64,000 nt of DNA from Chlorobium sp. (lineage in GTDB: Bacteria; Bacteroidota; Chlorobiia; Chlorobiales; Chlorobiaceae), in NCBI GenBank assembly GCA_005862285.1, contig SZXW01000007.1, positions 62,001 through 126,000 on the forward strand, written 5' to 3'. The translations under genes were made by a program, and so were the position numbers. This document shows positions 9,421 through 20,954 of this stretch, in pieces. Numbering within the stretch: position 1 is the first letter of the stretch; each line of letters starts with the position of its first letter. The notes beneath the pieces were generated by a model. It made no database searches. It was not told the DNA's origin and saw only the letters and a program-made list of their open reading frames with translations.

Positions 9421-11403
9421 ATGACAGTCAAACAGCAGTTCGCGCAGGTAAAAAAATTTTTTGTAGGCGGTTCCCGCGATTTTCGTGACAGCAGAATATT
9501 TCATGCAATCTCTCTTACAGCTTTTCTCGCCTGGGTAGGGCTCGGTTCCGATGGTCTTTCATCATCGTGTTACGGCCCGGCTGAAGCCTTCAAAGCCTTG
9601 CAAAGCCATCCCACACTTGGAATTTTTGTTGCGATTGCCACAGGCCTTACCATTCTTGTCATCGCTTCCAGCTATTCACACATCATCGAGCTGTTTCCTT
9701 CCGGCGGAGGGGGATATCTGGTCGCGAGCAAACTGCTTTCACCTGAAGTCGGCGTCGTTTCAGGCAGCGCCCTGCTCATCGATTATGTCCTCACGATCAC
9801 GATTTCCGTTGCTAGCGGGGCCGATGCCATTTTCAGTTTTCTGCCTCCTTATTTACTGACCTACAAGCTCTGGTTTGCGATCGCCGGAGTCCTTATCCTG
9901 CTCATTCTGAACCTGAGAGGTATCAAAGAAGCCGTTTTGCCACTCGTACCCGTTTTCATGCTTTTCGTCCTGACCCACTTGATCGCTATCGCTTTTGCCG
10001 TCGGCTCTCATCTTATGAATTTCAGCACTGTGTATCATGAGACAGCAACGGAACTTGACCGGTCTTTTCATTCACTCGGCCTTTTCGGCGTCATGTTTCT
10101 GATTCTAAAAGCCTACAGCCTCGGTGCCGGTACCTTTACCGGTATCGAAGCGGTAAGCAATGGACTGCCTGTGCTCAGGGACCCGAAAATCCGCACGGCA
10201 AAAGTCACGATGCGTTATATGGCATGGTCGCTCTCGATAACCGTTATGGGACTTATGGCGGCCTACATCCTGCTCGGCGTACAGGACACCCCCGGCAAAA
10301 CCCTCAATGCGGTGCTGTTCGAATCGATCACGGCTTCATGGGGGCATGTGAGCGGCGTCGCATTTGTATGGATCACTCTGTTATCGGAAGCGATCCTGCT
10401 GTTTATCGCGGCTCAGACAGGTTTTCTCGACGGTCCGAGAGTTCTGGCGAACATGGCCCTTGACAACTGGCTGCCAAAGAAATTCGCCATGCTCAGTGAC
10501 CGTCTTGTCACGGAACGAGGAATTCTTGTCATGGGGCTTGCATCACTCGTCATGATGATAGTATCGAATGGTTCCGTCGATTTCCTCATCGTGCTTTACA
10601 GTATCAACGTTTTCATCACGTTCACCCTTTCCCAGCTTGGCATGGTCAGGCACTGGTGGCAGGAAAGAGGAAGCGAAAAAAAATGGATCAGCAAGATCAC
10701 GATCAACGGTATCGGCCTGGTGCTCACCACCTTCATCCTGCTTGCAGTCCTGCTGCTCAAGTTCAATGAAGGCGGGTGGATCACCATGCTTATAACCGGT
10801 TGTCTCGTCCTGTTCGCTCTTTATATCAAAAACCATTACAACAAAACATACGAAATCCTCAAGCGGCTCGATATCATTGTGGAAGCGGCTGTCCTGTCAG
10901 GCAGTGATGTCATCGCAAAAGAAAAGCCGGAGCCGGTTTACAACCCGAAAGCCAAGACGGCGGCTATTCTCGTGAACGGATTCAACGGGCTTGGCCTGCA
11001 TACGCTTTTCAGTGTCAATCGCCTGTTCGGCGGGGTTTACAAAAATTTTGTTTTTGTGGAAATCGGTGCAATCGATGCAGGCAGTTTCAAGGGCGCCGAT
11101 GAAATCGGCCATCTGAACGAGTATATCAGAAGCGAAAGCGGTAAGTATGTCGATTATATGAAAGAGAATGGTTACTATTCCGAAGCGTTTACATCGCTCG
11201 GAACGGATATCGTTGAAGAGATCAACAATCTTGTACCGAAAATCACGGAAAAATTTCCTGATATCGTCTTTTTCGGCGGGCAGCTTGTTTTTTCCAATGA
11301 ATCGCTGCTCGACAGGGTTCTGCATAACTACACCGTATTTGCCGTTCAGCAGAATCTTTACCTGCAGGGAATTCCCTTTCTCATTCTGCCGATACGGGTA
11401 TAA
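9421..11403 (+). CDS. APC-superfamily amino acid/cation permease with C-terminal soluble domain
   Basis: Multi-TM ORF (AWVGLGSDGLSSSCYGPAEAF, SGGGGYLVASKLLSP). Likely start at ATG 9421 (MTVKQQFAQ). Confidence 0.8.
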   Translation: MTVKQQFAQVKKFFVGGSRDFRDSRIFHAISLTAFLAWVGLGSDGLSSSCYGPAEAFKALQSHPTLGIFVAIATGLTILVIASSYSHIIELFPSGGGGYLVASKLLSPEVGVVSGSALLIDYVLTITISVASGADAIFSFLPPYLLTYKLWFAIAGVLILLILNLRGIKEAVLPLVPVFMLFVLTHLIAIAFAVGSHLMNFSTVYHETATELDRSFHSLGLFGVMFLILKAYSLGAGTFTGIEAVSNGLPVLRDPKIRTAKVTMRYMAWSLSITVMGLMAAYILLGVQDTPGKTLNAVLFESITASWGHVSGVAFVWITLLSEAILLFIAAQTGFLDGPRVLANMALDNWLPKKFAMLSDRLVTERGILVMGLASLVMMIVSNGSVDFLIVLYSINVFITFTLSQLGMVRHWWQERGSEKKWISKITINGIGLVLTTFILLAVLLLKFNEGGWITMLITGCLVLFALYIKNHYNKTYEILKRLDIIVEAAVLSGSDVIAKEKPEPVYNPKAKTAAILVNGFNGLGLHTLFSVNRLFGGVYKNFVFVEIGAIDAGSFKGADEIGHLNEYIRSESGKYVDYMKENGYYSEAFTSLGTDIVEEINNLVPKITEKFPDIVFFGGQLVFSNESLLDRVLHNYTVFAVQQNLYLQGIPFLILPIRV

Positions 11404-11498
11404 ATAATTCAAGTAAATGTTAAAAAAAGTATAGAGTTGAAAATATTGATAATCGGAAGAGAGTTCTGCAGGCATTAGAACCGGAGACAAATTAACTC

Positions 11499-13313
11499 AT
11501 GATCAGCATTCGGTACAAACTTGTCCTCGGGTTTGTGGGGATTCTGGCAATGATAGCGGTTATCGGCACACTGACGATAAACCAGGTCGATCAGCTCGGC
11601 AACGCCATCAATGTTATTCTGACGCAGAATTACCGCAGTGTCGCTGCCAGCCAGGAGATGAAGGAAGCGCTGGAAAAAATGGACAGCGGCATCCTTTTTT
11701 CCTTTGCCGGGCATCATGAAACCGGGCAGCGTAATATCCGTGAGAATGAAACCCAGTTTCGAAAAGCACTGAAAATCGAGCTTGGCAATATAACCATTCC
11801 GGGGGAAAAGGAAAAAGCAGATAGGATAGCTCAACTGTTTGAAGAATACGTTACGGTTCTGCATCAGGTAGTCGATGACAGAATACCTTTATCGAAAAGG
11901 ACCGAAACCTATTTTTCCACACTGTTGCCTCTCCTGACGGAAATCAAAACCCTTGCCCAGCAGGTTCTCGATATGAATCAGGCAAAAATGGATGAAGCCA
12001 ACTATTCCGCAAGGCTTCTCGGGGTTTCAGCACATAACCGGATTCTCGCTGCGATCGCGGCAAGCGCTGCATTTGCGGTGTTCTTCAGTTTTCTTTCACG
12101 CAGATGGATTCTCAAACCCATCCGGAAACTTATCAATTCCACCAATGAAATCCGGAACGGAAATCTTGACCTTGTTCTTGAAACAGAGACAAAGGATGAA
12201 ATCGGTCAGCTTTCATCGGCGTTCAATGATATGGCCCTGACCTTGCGCCAGGTCCGCAATAATGACAGGGAAAAGATCCAGAGAACCAGCAGGGCCACAC
12301 AGGAGGTAATGAACATCCTCCCTACGCCGATAGCTATTTTTGATACCGGCGGCAAGGTTGATGTGGCAACAAGAACGGCAATACGATATTTCGGGTTGAA
12401 TCCAGGGGTATCGGCAGAAAATACAGGTTATTCATGGCTGCCGTCATTGCTCCGGAAAGCAGCCCGTGAAGGCTGCGCGGTCGAAACGGAAAACGGAAGC
12501 TGCATTCAGAAATTTATCGATAACCGTGAATTTTTCTTCAGGCCTGCAGCAGTGCCCATTCCTCCGTTTTCAAACACGGAAGGTGTCAGCGGTACCGTGC
12601 TGGTGCTGCATGACATGACACAGGTTCATGAACAGAAAGAACTGAAAAGAGGTGTCGTGTCAACAGTTTCCCATCAGCTCCGTACCCCTTTGACTTCCCT
12701 GCGTATGTCCATTCATCTGTTACTTGAGGAACGGTTAGGCTTGCTGAATGAAAAACAGTGCGAGCTGCTGCAGACAGCAAAGGATGAGAGCGAACGTCTT
12801 GCGGATATTCTTGACGAACTGCTCGATCTCAACAGGATCGAAGCGGGTAGGGCCCGGCTTGATATGCAGTCATTCGATCCGGAAACGCTTGTAAGGTCAT
12901 GTCTGGAACCTTTCTACAACCAGGCAGAGGAAAAGGGCATTGCCCTGGTGGTTGAGCTTCCGGAATCGCTTCCGGAAGTTCTTGCGGACAGACAAAGTAT
13001 TCAGCATGTATTTGCAAATCTTCTTTCAAATGCTATCCGTTTCACAGGACCTGGAGGAAAGATAACCGTGACAGCTGCAGCAGGGCTTTCCGGGATCAGG
13101 TTTTCCGTGCTCGATACCGGAGAGGGTATCGCTCCGGAACATCTTAAACATCTTTTCGACCAGTTCTACAGGGTTCCCGGTCAGGACGATAAATCCGGTA
13201 TCGGGCTCGGTCTTTCGATAGCCAAGGAAATCGTCAGTGCTCATGGCGGGAGCGTCGGTGTCGAAAGCACCATCGGGAAGGGATCTGTTTTTCATTTTAC
13301 CCTTCCTGTATAA
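11499..13313 (+). CDS. Membrane sensor histidine kinase (periplasmic sensor-HAMP-PAS-HisKA-HATPase)
   Basis: HAMP-like WILKPIRKLINSTNEIRNGNLDL, HisKA VVSTVSHQLRTPLTSLR, and NLLSNAIRFT/DTGEGI/GIGLGLSIAKEIV. Confidence 0.92.
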   Translation: MISIRYKLVLGFVGILAMIAVIGTLTINQVDQLGNAINVILTQNYRSVAASQEMKEALEKMDSGILFSFAGHHETGQRNIRENETQFRKALKIELGNITIPGEKEKADRIAQLFEEYVTVLHQVVDDRIPLSKRTETYFSTLLPLLTEIKTLAQQVLDMNQAKMDEANYSARLLGVSAHNRILAAIAASAAFAVFFSFLSRRWILKPIRKLINSTNEIRNGNLDLVLETETKDEIGQLSSAFNDMALTLRQVRNNDREKIQRTSRATQEVMNILPTPIAIFDTGGKVDVATRTAIRYFGLNPGVSAENTGYSWLPSLLRKAAREGCAVETENGSCIQKFIDNREFFFRPAAVPIPPFSNTEGVSGTVLVLHDMTQVHEQKELKRGVVSTVSHQLRTPLTSLRMSIHLLLEERLGLLNEKQCELLQTAKDESERLADILDELLDLNRIEAGRARLDMQSFDPETLVRSCLEPFYNQAEEKGIALVVELPESLPEVLADRQSIQHVFANLLSNAIRFTGPGGKITVTAAAGLSGIRFSVLDTGEGIAPEHLKHLFDQFYRVPGQDDKSGIGLGLSIAKEIVSAHGGSVGVESTIGKGSVFHFTLPV

Positions 13314-13555
13314 TCTTGTACGGATATCAGCAGTGCATCGTTAACTCTTTGCATGAATTCCGTCTGTTGCCAGGGTAACTGATTACTGAAATTCAGCTTG
13401 CAGAATGCACTGGCTTTAACCATTTCTCTGATGCGGTTCCGGATTTTCAACGGAACCTTTTTTATTGCAAATTTGCGGTTGAATTTATCAGTTCATATAA
13501 ATAAATGGACGAGCAGGGGTTTTCATCAGGAGAAAAGATTGGTAACTATGTATTT

Positions 13556-14287
13556 ATGAGAAATATTCGGATAAATGTAGAGTATGACGGCACCGATTAT
13601 GCCGGATGGCAAAGGCAGCAGGGAAATATTTCGACGATTCAGGGTGAAATAGAGAAGGCGCTCGGCAGGATCCTGCAGGAAAACATATCGCTTGCAGCGG
13701 CAGGAAGAACCGACAGGGGGGTGCATGCAAAAGCCCAGGTCGCTAACTTTACAACGGCTTCCCGTCTGGAACTTTCCAGAATTGTGCATTCCCTCAATTC
13801 ACTTCTTCCCGAAACTATACGGGCAAGTTCACCCGCGGAAGAATCCGCGGATTTCCATGCCCGCTTCAGTGCAAAGGAACGGGAATACCGATATTTTCTT
13901 CTCGAAGAACCTTCGGCCATTTACGGAAGGTTCGCCGGCTGTGCATTTGGAAAACCTGATATCGGCATTATGAACGTGATCGCCGCAACGCTGAAAGGCA
14001 CGCATGATTTTTCAGCATTCTCCAGACAGGATCGCGACAGTCAGGGACGGTACTGTACTGTAAACACGTGCGAATGGTATCGATACAATCGTTATCTTGT
14101 ATTGAGAATTTCAGCGAACAGGTTTCTCAGAAGCATGGTGCGTTATCTTGCTGGAGCTATGATATCTGCAGGAAATGGGAAGTTTTCTTCAAGCGAGATT
14201 AACAGGATGCTGGAAACAGGTGATTTCAATGACATGCTGAAGCCTGCTTCGGCTAACGGGCTTTTTCTCTGGGAAGTTACATACTGA
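13556..14287 (+). CDS. truA: tRNA pseudouridine(38-40) synthase
   Basis: RINVEYDGTDYAGWQRQ and AAGRTDRGVHAKAQVANF motifs; start at 13556. Confidence 0.95.
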   Translation: MRNIRINVEYDGTDYAGWQRQQGNISTIQGEIEKALGRILQENISLAAAGRTDRGVHAKAQVANFTTASRLELSRIVHSLNSLLPETIRASSPAEESADFHARFSAKEREYRYFLLEEPSAIYGRFAGCAFGKPDIGIMNVIAATLKGTHDFSAFSRQDRDSQGRYCTVNTCEWYRYNRYLVLRISANRFLRSMVRYLAGAMISAGNGKFSSSEINRMLETGDFNDMLKPASANGLFLWEVTY

Positions 14288-14430
14288 TTATCCCCCGATT
14301 GTTTGCTATTTTACCTAAAGAGTTATTGTAATAATCAGGAACTGTTTTTATGTTATTGATACTGATACGGTGATTTTGTTTCAGCTGATGGTTTTGTGTC
14401 GGGATACTATTAAAAGAAGATGCCAACTCT

Positions 14431-16146
14431 GTGAATATCCGTTTTTTTCATAAAGGCTTAAAGGTTTTTCTGCTGGCACTGGCACCGCTTTCTCAGGCAT
14501 TGCCCTTATTTTCAGCCAGCGCACTTGCTGATGAAAAAGGAGTGGCCGTAAGGTCATCGGTATCGGATATTCTGGACAGCCTTGTCAATGTTACCTATTT
14601 CAGGGACGAGCACTTTTCTCCCGCATCAAAAGAAGCTGACAAGTACGGATTTCCTTCCAATTTCATACCCCAGTTCAGTGATTCGGTCTACGCTTCCAGG
14701 ATAGCGGCATTGCGGAGGAAAACGCCGTTCAATCTTGTCTATAACGACCACGTCAAAGGTTTTATTAAAATTTACGCTGTCGACAAAAGGAATCTTACTT
14801 CAAAAATTCTCGGGTTGACGAAGATCTATTTTCCGCTGTTCGAGGAAAAACTGGACAAATTCAATATCCCGCTCGAGATGAAGTACCTTGCCATTGTCGA
14901 GTCCGCCCTCAACCCGGCCGCAGTTTCTCCCGCCGGAGCGAAAGGATTGTGGCAATTCATGTTCGGAACCGGTAAAATGTACGGACTGCAGTCTTCTTCG
15001 TACATCGAGGACCGTAATGACCCATACAAGGCAACGATTGCAGCAGCCAGACATCTGCGCGATCTGTACAATATTTACGGGGACTGGTTCCTGGTTCTTG
15101 CAGCTTACAACGCCGGTCCGGGCAATGTGAACAAGGCGATAAGAAGATCCGGCGGTGTCAAGGATTACTGGGCGATCTGGGATTATCTGCCAGCCGAAAC
15201 GAGAGGTTACGTTCCAGCTTTCATAGCTGTGAACTATATAATGAATTATTACAAAGAACATAATATCCGTCCAGTCGAGCCGGGGTATCTCTACCAGGAT
15301 ACCGATACACTCAGGACATCGCATTTTCTTTCTTTTGAACAGATCACCGGAACTATCGGGATACCGTCGCAGGATCTTCAGTTCCTCAATCCCCAATATA
15401 AGCTCGGTATCATTCCTTCATCTTCGAGCACAGCACCGAATGTTCTCAGACTGCCGAAAAAATATATTTCCCAGTTCCAGAACCGCGAACAGGAAATCTA
15501 TGCCTACAGGACTCCCAGGACGATCGAGCAGGAAATGCTGCTGGCACGTATAGAAGGGAACAGCCAGGGAGGCAACGTTCAGTCATCCGATCAGAAAATA
15601 GAAAAAGTTCATATCGTTCAGGATGGGGAAACCCTCGGATCGATTGCTCGGATGTACCGGACCTATGTCAGTCAACTGATTGTCTGGAACAATCTTAAAG
15701 ATGCCGATGTAACTCCGGGACAGAAACTTGTCGTGTTCGGAGGAAGCGACAACACGATTTCCTTCAGCGGTCGTGGGGCCAGGAATAATGATGGGGGAGA
15801 GTCGGGTGAGACTTCCATCAGGAAGAAAATTGTTGTTCACAAGGTCGGCAGGCATGACACACTTGAAAAGATAGCCCGCAAGTATCATACCACCGTACAA
15901 AAAATTGTTTCATTGAATGGCAGCAGATCGATATCCCCGGGTAAACGCCTTAAGGTTGAGACCCAGGTTGTTGAACGCAAATCAAAATCACGCTCATCAC
16001 GTTATGAAGTTGCAGGAAAAGGGAAGCGCGGTCACGGGGTTAAAAGCTCACGAAGGTCAAGAAGCGAAGGAAAACAGCATGCCGTTCGAAAAGGGAAAAA
16101 ATCCGCAGCTTCATCAGGCGCTAAAAAAGGCAAGCGCAGGCGTTAA
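14431..16146 (+). CDS. Membrane-bound lytic murein transglycosylase D-like protein (SLT + LysM)
   Basis: GTG start. SLT domain ([39 protein letters not shown]), two LysM repeats, and a strongly basic C-terminal tail. Confidence 0.92.
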   Translation: MNIRFFHKGLKVFLLALAPLSQALPLFSASALADEKGVAVRSSVSDILDSLVNVTYFRDEHFSPASKEADKYGFPSNFIPQFSDSVYASRIAALRRKTPFNLVYNDHVKGFIKIYAVDKRNLTSKILGLTKIYFPLFEEKLDKFNIPLEMKYLAIVESALNPAAVSPAGAKGLWQFMFGTGKMYGLQSSSYIEDRNDPYKATIAAARHLRDLYNIYGDWFLVLAAYNAGPGNVNKAIRRSGGVKDYWAIWDYLPAETRGYVPAFIAVNYIMNYYKEHNIRPVEPGYLYQDTDTLRTSHFLSFEQITGTIGIPSQDLQFLNPQYKLGIIPSSSSTAPNVLRLPKKYISQFQNREQEIYAYRTPRTIEQEMLLARIEGNSQGGNVQSSDQKIEKVHIVQDGETLGSIARMYRTYVSQLIVWNNLKDADVTPGQKLVVFGGSDNTISFSGRGARNNDGGESGETSIRKKIVVHKVGRHDTLEKIARKYHTTVQKIVSLNGSRSISPGKRLKVETQVVERKSKSRSSRYEVAGKGKRGHGVKSSRRSRSEGKQHAVRKGKKSAASSGAKKGKRRR

Positions 16147-16423
16147 TTCCTTTCCCCAAAAACATTAAATCGTTACACTTTTTTCAGTCAGATCGATGCC
16201 GTCTGTTACCTGTGCTGTTATTTGAATCTTGTGGCCGGATCTTCGATTTTCCAATATCCATTTCCGAATCTTCAATACCGTTTTTTCTTCTATGGCAATT
16301 AATCGTATATCTATTCCTTTAAACAATAAATTTATTATCTTAAGCCTTTTCAAGTGAAAAGGAATGATGTTTGCTGGAAACGGCTGTATTCATTAATTCA
16401 TTAAATGAGGATCATTAAAACGT

Positions 16424-17614
16424 ATGCGTAATATCATTTTTACCGGAAAGGGCGGGGTGGGCAAAACCTCTGTCGCAGCTGCAACAGCGCTCAAAGCGGC
16501 AGATATGGGTTACAAGACCCTGATTATGTCTACCGATCCGGCACACAGCCTTGGAGATTCACTCGATATGCAGCTTGGGCCTTCACCTGTAAAAGTTGCT
16601 GAAAATCTCTGGGGACAGGAAGTCAGCGTTTTCGGTGATCTCAATCTCAACTGGGATGTTGTCCGCGAGCATTTCGCTCACCTGATGGAAGCACGCGGCA
16701 TTGAAGGTGTCTATGCAGAAGAGATGGGTGTCCTTCCAGGTATGGAAGAGCTTTTCTCTCTCTCGTATATCAAACGATACAACAACGAACAGAAGGATTA
16801 CGATCTTCTCGTCGTCGACTGTGCCCCTACCGGAGAAACACTCCGTCTTCTTTCTCTTCCCGAAACATTCGGCTGGTTCATCAAGATGATCCGCAATGTC
16901 GAAAAATACATGGTGAAGCCGGTTATAAGGCCTCTTTCAAAGAAAATCAAGAAAATAGACGACTTTGTCGCCCCTGTCGAAGTGTATGACAAGGTTGACA
17001 ATCTTTTCGCATCTACGGAAGGCATTATCGAGCTTCTGGCCGATGGCTCCAAGACAACCATGCGACTGGTCATGAACCCCGAGAAAATGGTTATCAAAGA
17101 GTCCATGCGCGCTTTGACCTACCTCAACCTTTATGGCATCACGGTTGACAGGATCACCATCAACAGGGTCATGCCTGACCAGAGCCCCGATCCGTATTTC
17201 CAGAAATGGCGTGCCATTCAGCAGAAATATATCGAGCAGATCGAGGACGCTTTCGCTCCGATCCCGATCGCCGAAGTACCCCTGTTCGATGACGAGGTCG
17301 TGGGTCTTGCCATGCTCCGCAAGGTCGGCGAGAAAGTTTACGGCGACGAGAATCCGCTCGATATCTTCTTCAAGGAAGATCCTATCGATATCAAGAAAAT
17401 CTCGGACGGCCATTACAAAGTCAGGGTCAGGCTGCCTTTCATGGAGCATATGGGACTCGAACCGAAGATCATGAAGCTTGGCGACGATCTTACGATCCGA
17501 ATCGGCGATTACCAGAAAATTGTTGCACTGCCGATATTTCTTGCCGGAATGGAATCAACAGGAGCATCCTACGAAGACAAATGGCTCAGCGTTGATTTTG
17601 CAAAGGTCGAATGA
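16424..17614 (+). CDS. ArsA-family ATPase
   Basis: [43 protein letters not shown]-loop and DPAHSL motifs. Confidence 0.9.
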   Translation: MRNIIFTGKGGVGKTSVAAATALKAADMGYKTLIMSTDPAHSLGDSLDMQLGPSPVKVAENLWGQEVSVFGDLNLNWDVVREHFAHLMEARGIEGVYAEEMGVLPGMEELFSLSYIKRYNNEQKDYDLLVVDCAPTGETLRLLSLPETFGWFIKMIRNVEKYMVKPVIRPLSKKIKKIDDFVAPVEVYDKVDNLFASTEGIIELLADGSKTTMRLVMNPEKMVIKESMRALTYLNLYGITVDRITINRVMPDQSPDPYFQKWRAIQQKYIEQIEDAFAPIPIAEVPLFDDEVVGLAMLRKVGEKVYGDENPLDIFFKEDPIDIKKISDGHYKVRVRLPFMEHMGLEPKIMKLGDDLTIRIGDYQKIVALPIFLAGMESTGASYEDKWLSVDFAKVE

Positions 17615-17652
17615 TAATTGTTTTCAACTCTTTTCAGGCGTAGCCTGACAAT

Positions 17653-17684
17653 AAAAAAACCTGCTTTCAAGGCAGGTTTTTTTA
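17653..17684. terminator. Rho-independent terminator
   Basis: AAAAAAACCTGCTTTCAAGGCAGGTTTTTTT between the convergent ArsA and serA genes. Confidence 0.9.
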
Positions 17685-17704
17685 TTGATCGTTTTTATCC
17701 GAAT

Positions 17705-19285
17705 TCAGAGCGACACAAGATCGGCGCAGGAAACTCCATTTACGTTCCGTATTTCTTCAAGAAGAACCGGCGTTACATCTCCGTCAACGACAATTGCAGT
17801 CATCGCGATGCTTTTTTCCTCATCCCTTGACAAAGCAATATAAGCGACGTTGAGATTATGCAGCAGCAGCAGCTGGGTAACCTGTGCTATGATGCCCGGC
17901 TTGTCAATATTATTATAGATGATAATGTTGCCTTCGGGTTTGAATTCGACAAGGAACCTGTCGATCATGACAATCCGTACTTCCTTGTCTCCAAATACGG
18001 TGCCGCCGATCATCCGTTTTTCCGTTCCGTTTTCAAGTTCCAGGCTGATAAGATTGGTATAATCGGTATTTTCTTTTTCAAACCGCTGTTCAAGGCTCAA
18101 TCCGCATTCCTTTGCCTTCGTGAAGGCATTGATATAATTCGTATCTCCGGATTGCCTGATCTCGAGAAGCCCTTTGAGAGCGGCTGCCGTAATGACTTCA
18201 TTGTATTTGTGGAGAAATTCTCCTGAAGTGCGTACCGTCATCTTGTTTACATGTGCCGGAGCAAGCTGGGCCAGAGTTGCGCCGAGCTTTTCGGCAAGGG
18301 TGAGATATGACTGCACCCCAGGGGACTGGGCAAGTTCAACGGCCGAAGCATTTACCGCACCTTCAAGTTTTCCTTTCTGTTTCCACTCAACAATCTGCTC
18401 GGCGATCTGCAGTGCAACCTTTTCCTGCGCTTCGTTTGTGGATGCAGCGATGTGAGGAGTGGCAATCACCTGGTCAAGCTTGAGCAGTGGATTGTCCGGA
18501 TTGACCGGTTCAGCTTCGAAAACGTCAAGTGCTGCAGCCGCAACTTTACCTGAAGTTATGGCATCGGCAAGATCCTGTTCATTGATAATTCCTCCTCTTG
18601 CACAGTTGACGATGATCACGCCTTCCTTCATGAGATCGAATGTGTCTTTCGATATGAGATTCCGGGTCGATTCATTGAGGGAAGAGTGAATGGTGATGAA
18701 ATCGGCCCGCTTGAAGTTTTCATGCAGGGGAAGCAGTTCGATATTAAGATGTGCTGCATATTCATCCGGGATCATCGGATCGTATGCAATTGTTTTCATC
18801 CTGAATGACTGCATGCGGGTAGCAACTTCACGTCCGATTTTTCCGAGTCCGATAATAGAAAGCGTTTTACCTTCCAGTTCAACACCGGTAAATTTTTTCT
18901 TGTTCCAGTTTCCTTCCTTAAGATCTGCGGTTGCCTGGGGGATGCGGCGGGCCGCTGACAGCATCATGGCGCAGGCATGTTCGGCGGCGGATATGGTATT
19001 TCCACCGGGGGTGTTCATCACAATAATGCCTTTTCGTGTCGCAGCATCAATATCAATATTGTCCACACCCGCACCGGCTCTTCCGATAAGCTTCAGGTTT
19101 TTTCCGTACTCGATAATTTCTGCGGTTACTTTTGTTGCACTTCTGACGATAAGCTTGTCGAACTCACCGATGATCTCTTTAAGTTCTTCCTTGCTGATTT
19201 TCGGCTTTTCAGTAACTTCAAAGCCGTTCTGCGCGAGGATTTGACCGCATTGCGGATCGACGCCGTCAGTGATCAATACTTTCAT
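17705..19285 (-). CDS. serA: D-3-phosphoglycerate dehydrogenase
   Basis: GRAGAGVDNIDIDAATRKGIIVMNTPGGNT, IIGLGKIGREVA, VNCARGGIINEQDL; C-terminal ACT domain. Confidence 0.95.
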   Translation of the reverse strand: MKVLITDGVDPQCGQILAQNGFEVTEKPKISKEELKEIIGEFDKLIVRSATKVTAEIIEYGKNLKLIGRAGAGVDNIDIDAATRKGIIVMNTPGGNTISAAEHACAMMLSAARRIPQATADLKEGNWNKKKFTGVELEGKTLSIIGLGKIGREVATRMQSFRMKTIAYDPMIPDEYAAHLNIELLPLHENFKRADFITIHSSLNESTRNLISKDTFDLMKEGVIIVNCARGGIINEQDLADAITSGKVAAAALDVFEAEPVNPDNPLLKLDQVIATPHIAASTNEAQEKVALQIAEQIVEWKQKGKLEGAVNASAVELAQSPGVQSYLTLAEKLGATLAQLAPAHVNKMTVRTSGEFLHKYNEVITAAALKGLLEIRQSGDTNYINAFTKAKECGLSLEQRFEKENTDYTNLISLELENGTEKRMIGGTVFGDKEVRIVMIDRFLVEFKPEGNIIIYNNIDKPGIIAQVTQLLLLHNLNVAYIALSRDEEKSIAMTAIVVDGDVTPVLLEEIRNVNGVSCADLVSL

Positions 19286-19527
19286 GTTGGTTTGTGATGA
19301 GGATTGCTCCTGATTTTTTGAAAATACAAGCTGTTTATGCTCTTGTTTTCGCTCTTTGAAAACATAATCGGTATAATATATTTCTTTAACATGATAAGAT
19401 TAAAGAATTCTTGCCAGTATACTTTACCCAATCATCATCGAGACAGCAGCAGGTAAGGAATAAATCCGGAATCGGAGGAATTTATAGCCATACATGCTGA
19501 TTATATTATGGTTGTTTTTTATCTTGC

Positions 19528-20637
19528 GTGCGGAATTTTCAAGATGATATTATTGCGGTAAAAGGAATGGAACAGTTACATGATTTAAGAGTTTCGAGAA
19601 TTATCCGTCTTTGTTCTCCAAAGGCGCTTAAAGAAAAACTGCCTGTTGACGAGCGGGTTGCAGCAACTGTGGTCACCGGCAGACATGAAGTGGAAAATAT
19701 ATTGACTGGGCAGGATTCAAGACTGCTGGTAATTGTAGGTCCCTGCTCCATACATGATGTTGACGCTGCAAAGGAATATGCGTCTAAGCTTAAGGTTTTG
19801 CGCACGGAATTCCAGCATGATCTCTGCATTCTGATGCGGGTTTATTTCGAAAAACCGAGAACAAGCGTTGGCTGGAAAGGATTTATTAACGATCCTCATC
19901 TAAATGACACATACGATATCGAGCACGGTCTCTATCATGCGCGCAAGCTTCTGATTGAAATCAATGCGCTTGGATTGCCGACAGCAACGGAATTTCTCGA
20001 TCCGATCACTCCGCAGTATGTCGCCGATCTGGTGAGCTGGGCAGCGATCGGAGCAAGAACGATAGAATCGCAGACGCACCGGCAGATGGCCAGTGGTCTT
20101 TCAATGCCGGTCGGGTTCAAGAACTCGACGGACGGAAGAATCAATGTGGCTGTGGATGCAATCCGTTCTGCCATGCACCCGCACAGTTTTCTCGGTATCG
20201 ATCAGGAAGGGCACAGCAGTGTGATTACGACAAAAGGAAACCCTTTCGGTCATCTTGTGCTGCGGGGAGGCGAAAAACCGAACTATGATGCCCAAAATAT
20301 TGCCGTTGCTGAATCCCTGATGGAAAAAGCCGGTCTGGAACAATCGATACTTGTCGATTGCAGTCATGCAAACTCCGGGAAAAAACACGAGCAGCAGTTG
20401 AAAGTTTGGGAAAATATCCTTGACCAGAAGAAAAATGGTAATAAAAGTATTGCCGGTGTCATGATAGAAAGCAATATATGCGGCGGTAATCAGCCGTTTC
20501 CGGAAGATCCCGATAAACTGAGGTATGGTGTTTCCATAACTGATGAGTGCCTGTCCTGGAGTGAAACAGAAAGAATGCTGCGTGAAGGTGCTGAGGTCAT
20601 TAAGAAAATCAATCAAAAACCGGAAATCAGTAAATAG
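19528..20637 (+). CDS. 3-deoxy-7-phosphoheptulonate synthase (AroG/F/H type)
   Basis: [70 protein letters not shown] start at 19528 or ATG 19567. Confidence 0.95.
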   Translation: MRNFQDDIIAVKGMEQLHDLRVSRIIRLCSPKALKEKLPVDERVAATVVTGRHEVENILTGQDSRLLVIVGPCSIHDVDAAKEYASKLKVLRTEFQHDLCILMRVYFEKPRTSVGWKGFINDPHLNDTYDIEHGLYHARKLLIEINALGLPTATEFLDPITPQYVADLVSWAAIGARTIESQTHRQMASGLSMPVGFKNSTDGRINVAVDAIRSAMHPHSFLGIDQEGHSSVITTKGNPFGHLVLRGGEKPNYDAQNIAVAESLMEKAGLEQSILVDCSHANSGKKHEQQLKVWENILDQKKNGNKSIAGVMIESNICGGNQPFPEDPDKLRYGVSITDECLSWSETERMLREGAEVIKKINQKPEISK

Positions 20638-20647
20638 ATAATACCGT

Positions 20648-20851
20648 ATGAATATTGATCGTTTCGTACTGGCCATTGCCGGTACATTTATTCTTTCGAG
20701 CCTTCTGCTTGCATATTTTCATAACCCCAACTGGCTTTGGTTCACCGGATTTGTAGGAGCGAACCTTCTGCAAACGTCGTTTACAGGCTTCTGCCCCCTT
20801 GTTTTCATTCTAAAGAAAGCCGGAGTCAAGCCGGGTCAGGCATTCAAATAG
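20648..20851 (+). CDS. Small DUF2892-type inner membrane protein
   Basis: 67 aa, two TM segments, [24 protein letters not shown]. Confidence 0.7.
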   Translation: MNIDRFVLAIAGTFILSSLLLAYFHNPNWLWFTGFVGANLLQTSFTGFCPLVFILKKAGVKPGQAFK

Positions 20852-20954
20852 CCATATCGGGTTCAGATGTCATTTTTCAGCAGCAAGACTGTTTCGTGAA
20901 TGTTGTTTTCATATTGAATTCGGCGTTCCTCAAACAAACCAGGGAGAGATGGTA

